Assembly: GCF_013285385.1 (NCBI RefSeq)
Contig: NZ_CP054212.1
Location: 3,100,001-3,164,000, forward strand
DNA: 64,000 nucleotides
DNA from: Paramixta manurensis
GTDB lineage: Bacteria > Pseudomonadota > Gammaproteobacteria > Enterobacterales > Enterobacteriaceae
Direction: 5' to 3'
Shown here: positions 1 to 10,000 of the stretch, piece after piece
Position numbering within the stretch: position 1 is the stretch's first letter
Layout: every line of letters begins with the position of its first letter
Notes under the pieces: model-generated
What the model saw: only the letters and a program-made list of their open reading frames with translations
The model's database searches: none
What the model was told of the DNA's origin: nothing
Made by a program: the position numbers and the translations under genes

Positions 1-358
1 CGCCGGTCAGTTCGGCACGCAACCGCTCCGCTGAGGCGCGTAAGGTACGTGCTTTTGCCTGCGCTTCGCCAAAGTTAGACTGGAAACGCGTGGGGTCGAG
101 CCGGGCTAAAATCTCTCCCTTTTCAACAATATCCCCTTCATGCACATTAAGCTGATTAACAATGCCGCCATCCAGGCTCTCGATCACCTGGGCACGACTG
201 GAGGGCGTCACTTTGCCGGTTCCCACCGTGACCTCATCCAGAATGGCGAAGTGCGCCCACACCAAAAATAACACCAGCGTCGCGCTACATAGCCAAATAA
301 TCGTCGATGTGCGTCGCTCATTACGACTGAGATCTTTTTCCACCGTGACCAGACTCAT
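1..358 (-). CDS. bapD: BapD-like type I secretion membrane fusion protein (HlyD family), partial
   Basis: Only the N-terminal ~119 codons are inside the window; the gene runs off the left edge. The start ATG (358-356) overlaps the stop of the ABC transporter gene as ATGA, so the two are translationally coupled. The protein begins with a short cytoplasmic tail (MSLVTVEKDLSRNERR), then one membrane segment (about residues 19-38, IIWLCSATLVLFLVWAHFAI), then the typical HlyD periplasmic opening: GTGKVTPSSRAQVIESLDGG and a biotinyl-lipoyl-like stretch VNQLNVHEGDIVEKGEILARLDPTRF. Family knowledge: such proteins bridge the inner-membrane ABC exporter and the TolC-like channel in type I secretion. 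Its position as last gene after bapA-bapB-bapC matches the Salmonella bapABCD arrangement, so BapD is the likely identity. The C-terminal half cannot be assessed. Confidence 0.9.
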   Translation of the reverse strand, partial: MSLVTVEKDLSRNERRTSTIIWLCSATLVLFLVWAHFAILDEVTVGTGKVTPSSRAQVIESLDGGIVNQLNVHEGDIVEKGEILARLDPTRFQSNFGEAQAKARTLRASAERLRAELTG

Positions 359-2517
359 GCGGCATCTCCTTGCGGCGTTTGCGCGGCTGAAGCCTTGGCG
401 TTGGCGGCGGAAGCGCTACGCAAAATCTCGTCGCGCGGGCCGTCGGCAATAATTCTGCCGTTATCCATGACGATAATGCGCTCAACCAGTTTTAACAGCG
501 CCGGGCGATGGGTTACCAGGATTAAGGTTCGCCCGTTAAGCCAGCCATGCATTTGACGGATAACATGATCTTCCAGTTGCTCATCCATTGAGGCGGTAGG
601 TTCATCCAGCAACACCACCTGCGGTTGACGCAAGATCATGCGGCTTAGCATCACCATTTGCCGTTGACCGCCGGAAAGCCCGCGCCCACCCTCGTTAATG
701 ATGCGATCAAGGCTGGCGGCATCCTGCTGTACCAGACTCAGCGCGCCACTCACCCGTAACGCCTGTAACATCTCCTGCTCGCTGGCATGCGGATTACCCA
801 ACATCAAATTTTGACGCAAGGTGCCGAAAAAAAGTCGGGAATCCTGCGATAACCAGCCCAACTGACGGCGTAAATCAACCGGATCGATCCGGTTAATATC
901 CACGCCATCAACGATCACTTTGCCTTGCGAGGCTTTCGCCTGTCCGGCTAATAATTTAAGTAGCGTCGACTTACCGGCCCCCACCTTTCCTAAAATAGCG
1001 ATACGCTCACCCGGCTTAATACGTAATGCCGCCACATTGAGTATGTTTTTAACATTCTCCTCATCGTAGCTGTAATGCACATTATGGAGCTCATAATGTC
1101 CGCTCAGAATCGGGCAGTGCGCAACCTCCCCCTCCGGTGGTTTATCGAGCGGTTTTTTCAATAACTCGTCCAGCCCGGTCATGGCGCTTTTGGCATGCTG
1201 CCAGCGGGAAAACACCATGGTTAATTGCATCAAGGGCGCAATCGTGCGTGACGAGAGCATACTGCTGGCAACCAATGTACCGGTGGTAATATCACCCGCT
1301 AACACCAGATAAGTACCGAATACCAACATGCCGCCATAGGTAAGTTGTTGCACGGTAGAGGCCCAACCGCCAAGCCTGGCGCCCCATAGCCGCTGCTTCA
1401 TCCCGATTGCCGCGCTCACGTCGTGCGTCTGCTCCCATTGACGCTGGAAGTACGGCTCCGCCTGTAGCGCCTTCACGTCCTCAATGCCTTCAATGGTCTC
1501 AACCAGTATCGCATTACGTAACGCGCCCTCACGCAGCCCCTCTTTTGCCAACTTCGCCATCGGAATTTGAATCAACAGACCGGGGATGACGATCAACGGA
1601 ATCGCCAGTAACGGAATGATCACTAACGAGCCGCCAATGAACGCCATAATAAACAGGAATAAAATCACGAAGGGCATATCCGCCGCCGCGCCGACGGTGG
1701 TTGATGTCAGCAGTTCGCGGACCTGATCAATTTCACGCAGTTGTGAAATGAACGAGCCGGTCGATTTGGGGCGCGACTCATTGCGGATATTCATCGCCCG
1801 GGCGAATAACATTGAGGAGATATTGAGGTCGATACGCTTTCCCATCAGATCGGAAACCTGAGTACGCATCAGGCGAATCAGGTACTCCATAGCGGCGGCG
1901 ATCACCACCCCGACAAACAGTACCCATAGCGTGGGTTCCGACTGCGCCGGTATCACCCGATCGTAGACCTGCATTGAAAACAGAATGCCGGCCAACGCCA
2001 GTACATTCCCCACCACCGAAGCCAGCGATATTTCGGCGATGCGCCGCCCCATACCGCGAAAGTTTTTCCAGAACCAGTGTGCTTGCCAGGGTTGGATAAA
2101 TTCATCAATACGCGCATCGCGACCGCGTGCCGCCACGCCGACCATTGCCACCAGTTGCTGGCTTTGCGCCAACAATAGCGCCAGTTCGGTTTCACGAATG
2201 ACATCGCCGCCCTCGCTCAGCCAGTAGCGGGCTGTGCCGTTCGCATCAATCTCCTCAATAACCGCCACACTGCCTGGTTCGAGTAATAACATCACCGGCA
2301 TGATTTCCTGACGCCAATGCACGCTTTCGCGCGGCACCATGGCAAGGTGCAACCCAACCAGATTCGCCAGACGTTCCAGTTGCTGCCCGGCGGGGAGATG
2401 TTCAAACCAGCGCATATTTTGACGCAGCGTTGTCGCCTCCGCCGGTTTACCGAAGCGCGCCGCAACCCGAAGCATGGCGGCGATCCAGGTCTCTGTTAAT
2501 GCGGTTTGTCGTGTCAT
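355..2517 (-). CDS. bapC: BapC-like type I secretion ABC transporter (permease/ATPase)
   Basis: Predicted 720 residues. Residues ~1-140 form a C39-peptidase-like region with no cysteine, so it should be a proteolytically dead substrate-binding domain, as in HlyB/LapB exporters. A six-helix ABC membrane domain spans ~160-440 (VLALAGILFSMQVYDRVIP is typical). The ATPase domain carries Walker A GKVGAGKST (~510-518), signature LSGGQ (~614-618), Walker B VVLLDEP (~634-640) and the H-loop histidine in LVTHR (~670). It should energise export of the adjacent giant adhesin across the inner membrane. Start: an in-frame GTG at 2523 lies directly on the purine-rich AAGGGG; the ATG at 2517 has a proper ~5-nt spacing and is preferred. 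It follows bapB by a short gap and overlaps bapD by 4 nt. Confidence 0.93.
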   Translation of the reverse strand: MTRQTALTETWIAAMLRVAARFGKPAEATTLRQNMRWFEHLPAGQQLERLANLVGLHLAMVPRESVHWRQEIMPVMLLLEPGSVAVIEEIDANGTARYWLSEGGDVIRETELALLLAQSQQLVAMVGVAARGRDARIDEFIQPWQAHWFWKNFRGMGRRIAEISLASVVGNVLALAGILFSMQVYDRVIPAQSEPTLWVLFVGVVIAAAMEYLIRLMRTQVSDLMGKRIDLNISSMLFARAMNIRNESRPKSTGSFISQLREIDQVRELLTSTTVGAAADMPFVILFLFIMAFIGGSLVIIPLLAIPLIVIPGLLIQIPMAKLAKEGLREGALRNAILVETIEGIEDVKALQAEPYFQRQWEQTHDVSAAIGMKQRLWGARLGGWASTVQQLTYGGMLVFGTYLVLAGDITTGTLVASSMLSSRTIAPLMQLTMVFSRWQHAKSAMTGLDELLKKPLDKPPEGEVAHCPILSGHYELHNVHYSYDEENVKNILNVAALRIKPGERIAILGKVGAGKSTLLKLLAGQAKASQGKVIVDGVDINRIDPVDLRRQLGWLSQDSRLFFGTLRQNLMLGNPHASEQEMLQALRVSGALSLVQQDAASLDRIINEGGRGLSGGQRQMVMLSRMILRQPQVVLLDEPTASMDEQLEDHVIRQMHGWLNGRTLILVTHRPALLKLVERIIVMDNGRIIADGPRDEILRSASAANAKASAAQTPQGDAA

Positions 2518-2553
2518 AGTCACCCCTTTTTATCGTGGTACATCGCTACCGGA

Positions 2554-3909
2554 TTACTGCAGGGTCGGCAGTGTCTGCCCACTGCTTTTTTCGCGGTCTA
2601 TCCCCATGATATCGAGCAAATTATCGACGGCGGCAGCGTAACGCACCGTCGCGTCCCAGCCGTCGTATAACGCCATAATCCGCATGCTATCCGCCTGAAA
2701 TACGTCCTGCTCAACGCTTAACAAATCATTCAGACTACGTTTACTGAGTTTGTATTCATCGGCGTAGACCGCGCGGGTATGGTCGGCGCTGAGCAGTTGC
2801 TGCTCGCCTGCTTGCTGGCGCTCATGCGCGCCAATCATGTCGGCATAAGCCGTAGAAGCATGTTGATTAATATCGAGTTTCGCCTGTTGAATCGCCGCCT
2901 GAGCCGCCTCTCGCTCGCCCTCGGCGGAGCGCGTTTTCGCATTCACCAGCCCGCCCTGATAAATCGGCGCCTCCACCTGGAGTTGCAACTCATCGTCCCA
3001 ATACGATCGGCTATCGTTTTCATAACGGGTACGCCCAGCTTCAACCTTGATGGTGGGCCAGTGGTTCGACGCCGCCTGCCGCACACGCTGGTTGGCGGCC
3101 TGCTGCTTGGCCTGCGCACTGCGCACTGCCGCGCTGTTTTCATAGGCGATTCGGTCGAGGGTGACCTGCTGTTGCAACAGCGTTTCGGGGAGTTCGGGCA
3201 GATTATCGGACACCACGCCGGTTAGTACCGTTAGCTGCGCCTGCGCCGAGCGTTGCTGGGCGCGATATTGCTCTAGCGTGGCACGCATCCCGGCCAATCG
3301 CGTACCGGCTTGTAACACATCGGATTGCGAACTGAGCCCGGCATTGGCACGCAGAGTCGCGATCTCTTTTACCCGATCCAGTGAGGCGATATTGTCGCGC
3401 GCGGCCACCACCAGCGCCTGGTAGCGTTTCACTTCAAGATAAGCACGTAGCGTATCCTGCGCGACGGAGGTCATGGTGTCATACAGTGAATAACGGTAAG
3501 CATCCGCCAGCGCATGTTGTTCATCAATCGCGCCACCGGTGCGGCCAAAGTCATACAGTAACTGGCTGAGGGTCAGCCCGCCGGAGGCGTTATTATTCAA
3601 ACTACCGGACGAGTCAGTTTGATGAGATCGCCCTCCTGAGGCTTGCAGAGAAATCTGTGGATACCAGGCGCTTTTCGCCGCATCCAGATCGGCTTCGCCA
3701 ATGTGAATTTGCGCCGCCGCCTGAGAAATTTTGGGGTTACGGAGAAAGGCGCGCAAAATCGCTTCGCGTAGCGTTAACGTGGCAATACGCTCCTCGCTCG
3801 GTGCGGCTTGCCAGTTGAATTCAGCCGGCGGTTCTTCTACCGCCAGCGCCTGATGCACGAACGCTCCACAAAACGCGCCCAGCCACAAAGAAACAAGCGT
3901 CTTGTTCAT
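2554..3909 (-). CDS. bapB: BapB-like TolC family outer-membrane channel of a type I secretion system
   Basis: 451 residues. Signal peptide MNKTLVSLWLGAFCGAFVHQALA with likely cleavage before VEEPPAEF. The rest is an outer-membrane efflux protein of the TolC type: two related halves rich in long alpha-helical, Ala/Gln-rich segments (for example LRNPKISQAAAQIHIGEADL and QAKQQAANQRVRQAASNHWP), with LSQLLYDFGRTGGAIDE and VEAPIYQGGLVNAKTRSAEG as the equivalent strand-turn sites of each half. It should form the trimeric exit duct for the adhesin. It lies between bapA and bapC in the same orientation, as in bapABCD operons. A strong terminator-like hairpin sits between bapA and this gene, so it may depend on read-through or on its own promoter. 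The Shine-Dalgarno sequence is weak. Confidence 0.92.
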   Translation of the reverse strand: MNKTLVSLWLGAFCGAFVHQALAVEEPPAEFNWQAAPSEERIATLTLREAILRAFLRNPKISQAAAQIHIGEADLDAAKSAWYPQISLQASGGRSHQTDSSGSLNNNASGGLTLSQLLYDFGRTGGAIDEQHALADAYRYSLYDTMTSVAQDTLRAYLEVKRYQALVVAARDNIASLDRVKEIATLRANAGLSSQSDVLQAGTRLAGMRATLEQYRAQQRSAQAQLTVLTGVVSDNLPELPETLLQQQVTLDRIAYENSAAVRSAQAKQQAANQRVRQAASNHWPTIKVEAGRTRYENDSRSYWDDELQLQVEAPIYQGGLVNAKTRSAEGEREAAQAAIQQAKLDINQHASTAYADMIGAHERQQAGEQQLLSADHTRAVYADEYKLSKRSLNDLLSVEQDVFQADSMRIMALYDGWDATVRYAAAVDNLLDIMGIDREKSSGQTLPTLQ

Positions 3910-4000
3910 TATTTACACCAACGTATTGCTGATTATTGTTGTTAAAACGTTCTTGCTGCCGCTTTCCGGGCAGAACATCAAAGCAGCGCTCAACGGCGCT

Positions 4001-4038
4001 AAAAAAAATGGGCGGCCAGGATTTTCCACTGACCGCCC
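4001..4038 (-). terminator. Rho-independent terminator after bapA
   Basis: On the minus strand GGGCGGTCAG pairs with CTGGCCGCCC (10 bp, one G-T) around a 9-nt loop, followed at once by ATTTTTTTT. It begins within about 10 nt of the bapA stop codon and upstream of bapB. It would stop most transcripts after the adhesin gene and give low read-through into the transport genes. Confidence 0.85.
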
Positions 4039-4043
4039 GCTGC

Positions 4044-7000
4044 TTACACCACGTGCACCTGTAAATTATGCTGAATCAACACATCGCCTAAGGTGTTGTC
4101 CGCAGTAAGTGCCGAGTTGTGGTACACGTCATAGGTGTGCCCCTCAACGGTACGCTGGCCGGTACTGCTCCATACGCCGCCCTCGGTATTCGCTAGCGTC
4201 ACCTCGCCGCCATCGGCCCCCTTAATCAACAGATCGTCTTGCGGCGTATCGGTCAGGGTCAGTGCGTCATGCAGATCGAGCTTAATGCCGTTAGTACCAG
4301 ACTTACCGAGGTCGAGCACCTCAACATTCTCGATTTTTAGCCCCAGCGAGGTGAGATCCAACGTCATATGCTCGCCATTTAACACCAGCGTATCGACGCC
4401 GCTACCGCCATCAATATGACCAAAGTTCAACGTATTAAGCGTCACGGTATCCTCACCCTGGCTCCCGGTGATAAAAGCACCCTCTTGCATTGAACCGTCA
4501 GCCAGTACGATGGTGACGCCGCCGATGGAGTAAGCCTCATCCGCCGTGCTCTCAGTTGGCGATGCGCCATGCGCCACCGGCGCGTTGAGCGCGTGCGTAT
4601 CACTTACCGACAGTGCGGCGCTATCTGTCTCGGTAACCAGCGTCGACGCAACCGGAACCGCCTCGGTATGCGCGCTCTCTGCCGTCGATTTTTGCTCACT
4701 TGCCGTCGGCGCGGCCACGCTGTGACTTTGATCGCCAGCCGAGGCGGTTCCGCTATCATCAACAGCGACCAGCGCAGCGCTGTGTACCTCTGCGCTGGCG
4801 GCAACCGGTAATAATGATCCCAGCAACAGTGTGGTGCTGGTGGCTGCCGGGTTACCCGCAGCATCCACCGCCGTTACCGTTACAATCGAGCTGAGGCTGA
4901 GCGCGGTCAGTAATCCCCCGGCGAATTTAATGCTGTAACGCCCGAGGGCATCAGTGGTGGTTTGCTGAGTGTGTCCATTCAGCGTCACGTTAAGCATGGT
5001 GCCCTGCTTCAGGTTCAACGTCCCGCCCGAGATGGTTAAACCGGTCAACAATACGCTGACCAGGCTTAATACCGGATCGACACCGATAATCGGCAGGTTA
5101 TGCGTTACCGCGTTAAAACTACTGTTCGCGGTTGAGATATTGCCAACCGCATCGGTCAGCGTGACCGAGAGCGAATGGCTGCCGTCGGAGAGAGCTTGCA
5201 AGGTTTCGGCCGGAATAGTGATGCTCCAGCTACCCTCCGCGCCCACCGTGGTGGTGAAGGTGGTTCCGGCGATGGTCACCGCTACGCTACTGCCTTGCGC
5301 ATTGGTTGCGTTGCCGCTAATCGTTTCGCCGTTGGCGGCTTCCGCCAGATTGAGGAAGCCATCACCGCCAAACAAGGTTCCCAGCGTCACCGAAGGCAGC
5401 GTATGGGTACCCACCAACAGGTTACCGGCATCGCTACCGGTTCCACCGGCAAGATTGGTGACGCTGGCGGTCACGGTTTGCGTGCCATCGGCAATCGTCG
5501 CCAGGCTGGCGGCCGGTACCGATACGCTCCACGATCCATCGGCCCCAACCGTCCCGGTAAACGTCTGGCCGCCAATCGCCACCTGGATGGTTGAGCCTTC
5601 CGCATTGGTCGACGTACCGACAATAGTTTGCGCGCTCAACACATCGGTCGCATTGAGCTGCCCGTCGCCAAAAATCGTGGCAATCGTTACGGTCGGCGGC
5701 GTATGTGCAATAACATTCAGCGCGCCGCTGCCGGTTGCCTCGTTGCCAAAGGCATCGGTAGCGCGCACCTCGACCGCTAACGTACCATCGCTTAACAGCG
5801 CCAAATCGGCTTTCGGTACACTCAGCGTCCAGTTCCCGTTGCTGCCAACCTGAGCGGTATAGGTTTTTCCGCCCAGCGTTACCGTCACCAGCGTGCCATT
5901 ACTTAAATGGCTGCTGCTGCCGCTGATGGTTTGCGCGCTGTTCAGATCAACCGCGCTTAATACGCCGTCGCCAAACAGGGTATTCACGGTTAAGGTTGGC
6001 GGCGTATTGATGCCAATCTGTACCCCGGCGCTGACGCTGGCGGTGTTCCCTACCGCATCCGTCACCGAGACACCCACGGTGAGGTTGCCATTCAGCAGCG
6101 TACCGAGAATGTCCGGCGAGACCTGTGCGCTGAAGTGACCGGTGTCATCTACCGCTGCGGTGACAGTTGAATTACCGATATTGACGGTGACCACTGAACC
6201 GGCCGCCGCATTGGCGACCTGACCAGTGATAGTTTGTGTCGCTATCGATTCCAGCAGGTTCAGCACACCGTCGCCGAACAGCGGATCAAGGGTAATAACC
6301 GGCAAGTTGTGGATACCGACCTTAACGCCTGCGCTGGTTTCGGCGCTATTGCCCGCACTGTCAGTGACTTTAATGCCAACCGTCAGGTTACCGTCCAACA
6401 GCCCCTGCAGAATGGCGGGCGAGAGCGCTACGCTAAAGTCACCATTGGCGTTCGCGGTGGTAATCAGGTGTTGTCCGGCGAGCGTCACCTCGACCTTCGA
6501 GCCTGGCGTAGCATTGGTAATGTGCCCGCTAATCACCTGCGTCAGTAACGCATCCGCCGCGTTTAATAAGCCGTCGCCAAAGATCGGGTTCAGTTCGATA
6601 CCGGGGATGGTGACATTCACCACCAAACCGGCACTGGTCGAGGTGGTATTGCCGGCAGCATCAGTCACGCTGACGCCGACCGTCAGGTTACCGTTCAGCA
6701 AGGTGCCCAAAATATCCGGACTCACGGTCGCGCTGAACGCGCCGTTTTGGCCGACCACCGCCGTTACGGTGCTGTTGCCAATGCTGATGGTCACCTGAGC
6801 GCCCGCCGCAACATGATTCACCACGCCGCTAATGGTTTGACCTGTCACCAGATCCAGTGCGTTAAGAATACCGTCGCCGAAGATCGGGCTCAGTGAGATC
6901 GAAGGCGCGGTGCCGAAAATACCCACATCCACCGCTGACGAGGCGACGTTGCCCGCCGGGTCAATCACTTTCACGCCCAGCGATAAGGTCCCATCCAGCA

Positions 7001-10000
7001 AATGTCCTAAATCCAGCGCCGGAATGGTTAATCCCCACTGACCACCGGCGGTCACCTGTGTTTGGTACGATTTGCTTCCTAACGTCACAATCACCGTCGA
7101 GCCGGTCGCCGCATTTAACAGGCCGCCAATCGTTTGGTTCTGGGCAAGGTCGCCAATATTGAGCAAGTTGTCCACACCGAACAGGTGCGATAGGTCGCCA
7201 ATCACCGGCAAGTTATGGATGATTGCCGTCACGGTTTCACCCACGGTACGCGTGTTACCGGCGGCATCGGACAGGGTTAAGTTGAGGTTAATATCTCCGT
7301 CTGCCAGTAGGCCGAGGATGTTTGGCGGCACGATAATCGCCCATTTGCCATCCTGCCCCACTTTCGCCGATAGGGTGGTGTCGCCAATATCCAGCGTGAC
7401 CGTGGCACCAATCCCCGCCAGTTTGGCGACCCCGGAGATAGTTTGCGCCACCGTACTATCCAGCGCGCTCAGCGTACCGTCGCCGAAGACAGAATCTACA
7501 ATCAGCGTTAGCCCCTGATTGATGATTTTATTGACCGTCAGCGTGGCGTCAGTTTGGTTGCCAGCGGCATCGCTCACCCGCACGCCAAACACCAGCGCTC
7601 CCTCGGTCAGGCTATCTAACACCTCCGGCGTTAGTTGCAACGCAAAGGTACCGTCCGCATTCACCACCGCCGTAGCGATTGGATTGGCATCGCCAAGATA
7701 CAGCCCAATGGTTTGCCCTTCCGCGCCGGAGGCAGTGCCGGTTAGGGTTTGGGTGAGGAGAATATCCGCCGCGTTGAGAACGTTATTGCCCAGCAGCGCA
7801 TCAACCTGTAGCAGCGGCGCCCCGGTATCCACGGTGAAGTTATGATCCACCTCGCTGAGATTACCGGCGCGATCGCTTAAGCTGGCATGAAGGGTTTGCG
7901 GGCCATCTTGCAACGCCTGTAAATCCGCCGCCGCGATGTTGGTGCTCCAGTTCCCATTCGCCTGCACAACCGCCGTATAGGTTTTGCCGTTCAACGTCAG
8001 CGTTACGGTACGACCGGCTTCGCTGATCGAGGCGGTGCCGCTGAGCGTTTGGGTTACGCCGCTTTCACTCTCATTCAGCACATTATCGGCGGTAAAGGCG
8101 TTAATCGTCAGCTCTGGCGCGGTGCGATCCACCACTACCGTTGCGCCGGTAGAAACCGTATCCAGCCCAACTACCGCGCTGGCGGAGACCGTGTAGTTAC
8201 CGTCGCTGCCAAATATCGCAGCAGGAAGGTTAACGCTCCAGTTCCCTTCACTACCGACCACTACATCGGTCCCCACCAGCACCCCATTCACCGTGATGTT
8301 TACCGTGCTACCGACAAGGAAGTGACTAAACGACCCGGTTACAGTGACTGAGCCGGTCTCCGACGCATTAAGAATGTTGTCACCGCCGATGGGATCCAAC
8401 GTCAGTAACGGATCGTCCGGCGGTGTAAGATCAACGGTTAGCGTGGTGCTGGCACTGTTACTGTTACCCGCCGGATCGGTAATCGTTACAGTGATGGTGT
8501 CGCTACCATTCGCCAGTTGCGCCATCACGCCAGGCATCACGGCAACTTGCCAGTTCCCCTCGTCATCAACAATGCCGGTCAATGTTGATGCGCCAAGCGT
8601 CACTGTTACCGTGGAACCGGCATTTTCAACCCCGGCGCTACCGCTGAGGGTTTGCGCCAGAATACTTTCCGCATAGGTGAGGCTGTTGTCGCCGGTGAAC
8701 GGATCGATATTGACCGTGGGCGCGACGGTATCGACGGTGAAATTGCCGCCAATCGTCGTTGCATTGCCGTTACTATCAACCACCCGCACCGACAAGGTAT
8801 TGTCGCCTTGATCCAGTAAGTTAAGTTGTTCAGAAGACAGGGCCAGTGACCAACTGCCATCACCGTTGAGGGTAGCGGTATAGTCTGTGCCGCCCACGTT
8901 GACCGTTACACTCTGTGCATCGCCGGTGGTGCCGGTGGTTCCGGTTAAGGTGGCGCCGTCTTCCACATCCTGCAGATTGATTAGGCTATCGCCAAACGGC
9001 ACATTCAGCGTCGGCGTTGGCGCGGTCAGGGCGGCAGTAAATACCAGCGAGTCATTGGTTACGTTACCGGCCGCATCGACTATCGTCAGGTCAATGGTAT
9101 GCGTGCCGTTGTTCAGGTTACCTAGCGCCCCGGCCGGTATCCCAACCGACCAGTTACCTTCCGCATCCACCGTACCGGTATAGGTGATCCCGCCCAAGTC
9201 GATGGTGATTTGCACGCCTTGGTTCTCGCCGCTCAGCCCAGTAGTGCCGGTTAAGATTACCGCACCCGCCGCTTCGTCAATGTTAAGAATGCCATCGCCA
9301 AACGGTGGGTTAATGACCGGATCGGCTGGCGTCAGCGCCGCAATCACCTCCAACGATTGAGTCGCACTGTTACCCGCCGCATCCGTGGCGGTAACCTCAA
9401 TGGTGTGCGTACCATCGCTTAACGACGCTAACTGTTGCGGCGACAGGTTCAGCGACCAGTTGCCGTTAGCGTCTACACTGGCCTCAAATGGGTCGCCATT
9501 ATTCAGCCCGGAGATGACCACACTCACCGTTTGACCGGCGCTGGTAATACCGGTGCGCCCGGTAATCTGTTGATCGAGGGTCGCTTCAATAATATTTAGC
9601 GAGCCGTCGCCAAACGGCAGATTAATGGTGACAACCGGCAATGTATGGATAGCGACCTGTAATGCCCCATCAATCGTCGCGCTGTTGCCGACGCTGTCAG
9701 TGACGGAGACTTCAATCGGCCAGTTACCATCCGGCAGCGTTTGCAACTCGCTGGCCGGTAAATCAAGCGACCACTGCCCGGTTTCCTCATCAACCGTGGC
9801 CTCAAAACCTGTGCCATTCACCGTGACAATCACGGTCTGTTCGCCGGTAATACCGGTCACGCCACTCAGTGCGCCACCGGCCTGCGCCTCGGTCAGGTTG
9901 AGAATGCCATCGGTAAAGGGCGTGTTCAGCGTTGGGTCGGGTAAGCCGTTAATAATTGAGTTGAAGTCAAGCGAGGCGCTATCACTGTTTCCCGCCCGAT

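Noticed and set aside
4969..5853. 294-codon plus-strand frame opposite bapA
   Set aside because: Shadow of the adhesin repeats; its composition (Pro/Val/Ser/Ala) mirrors the antisense of Gly/Thr/Asp-rich codons.
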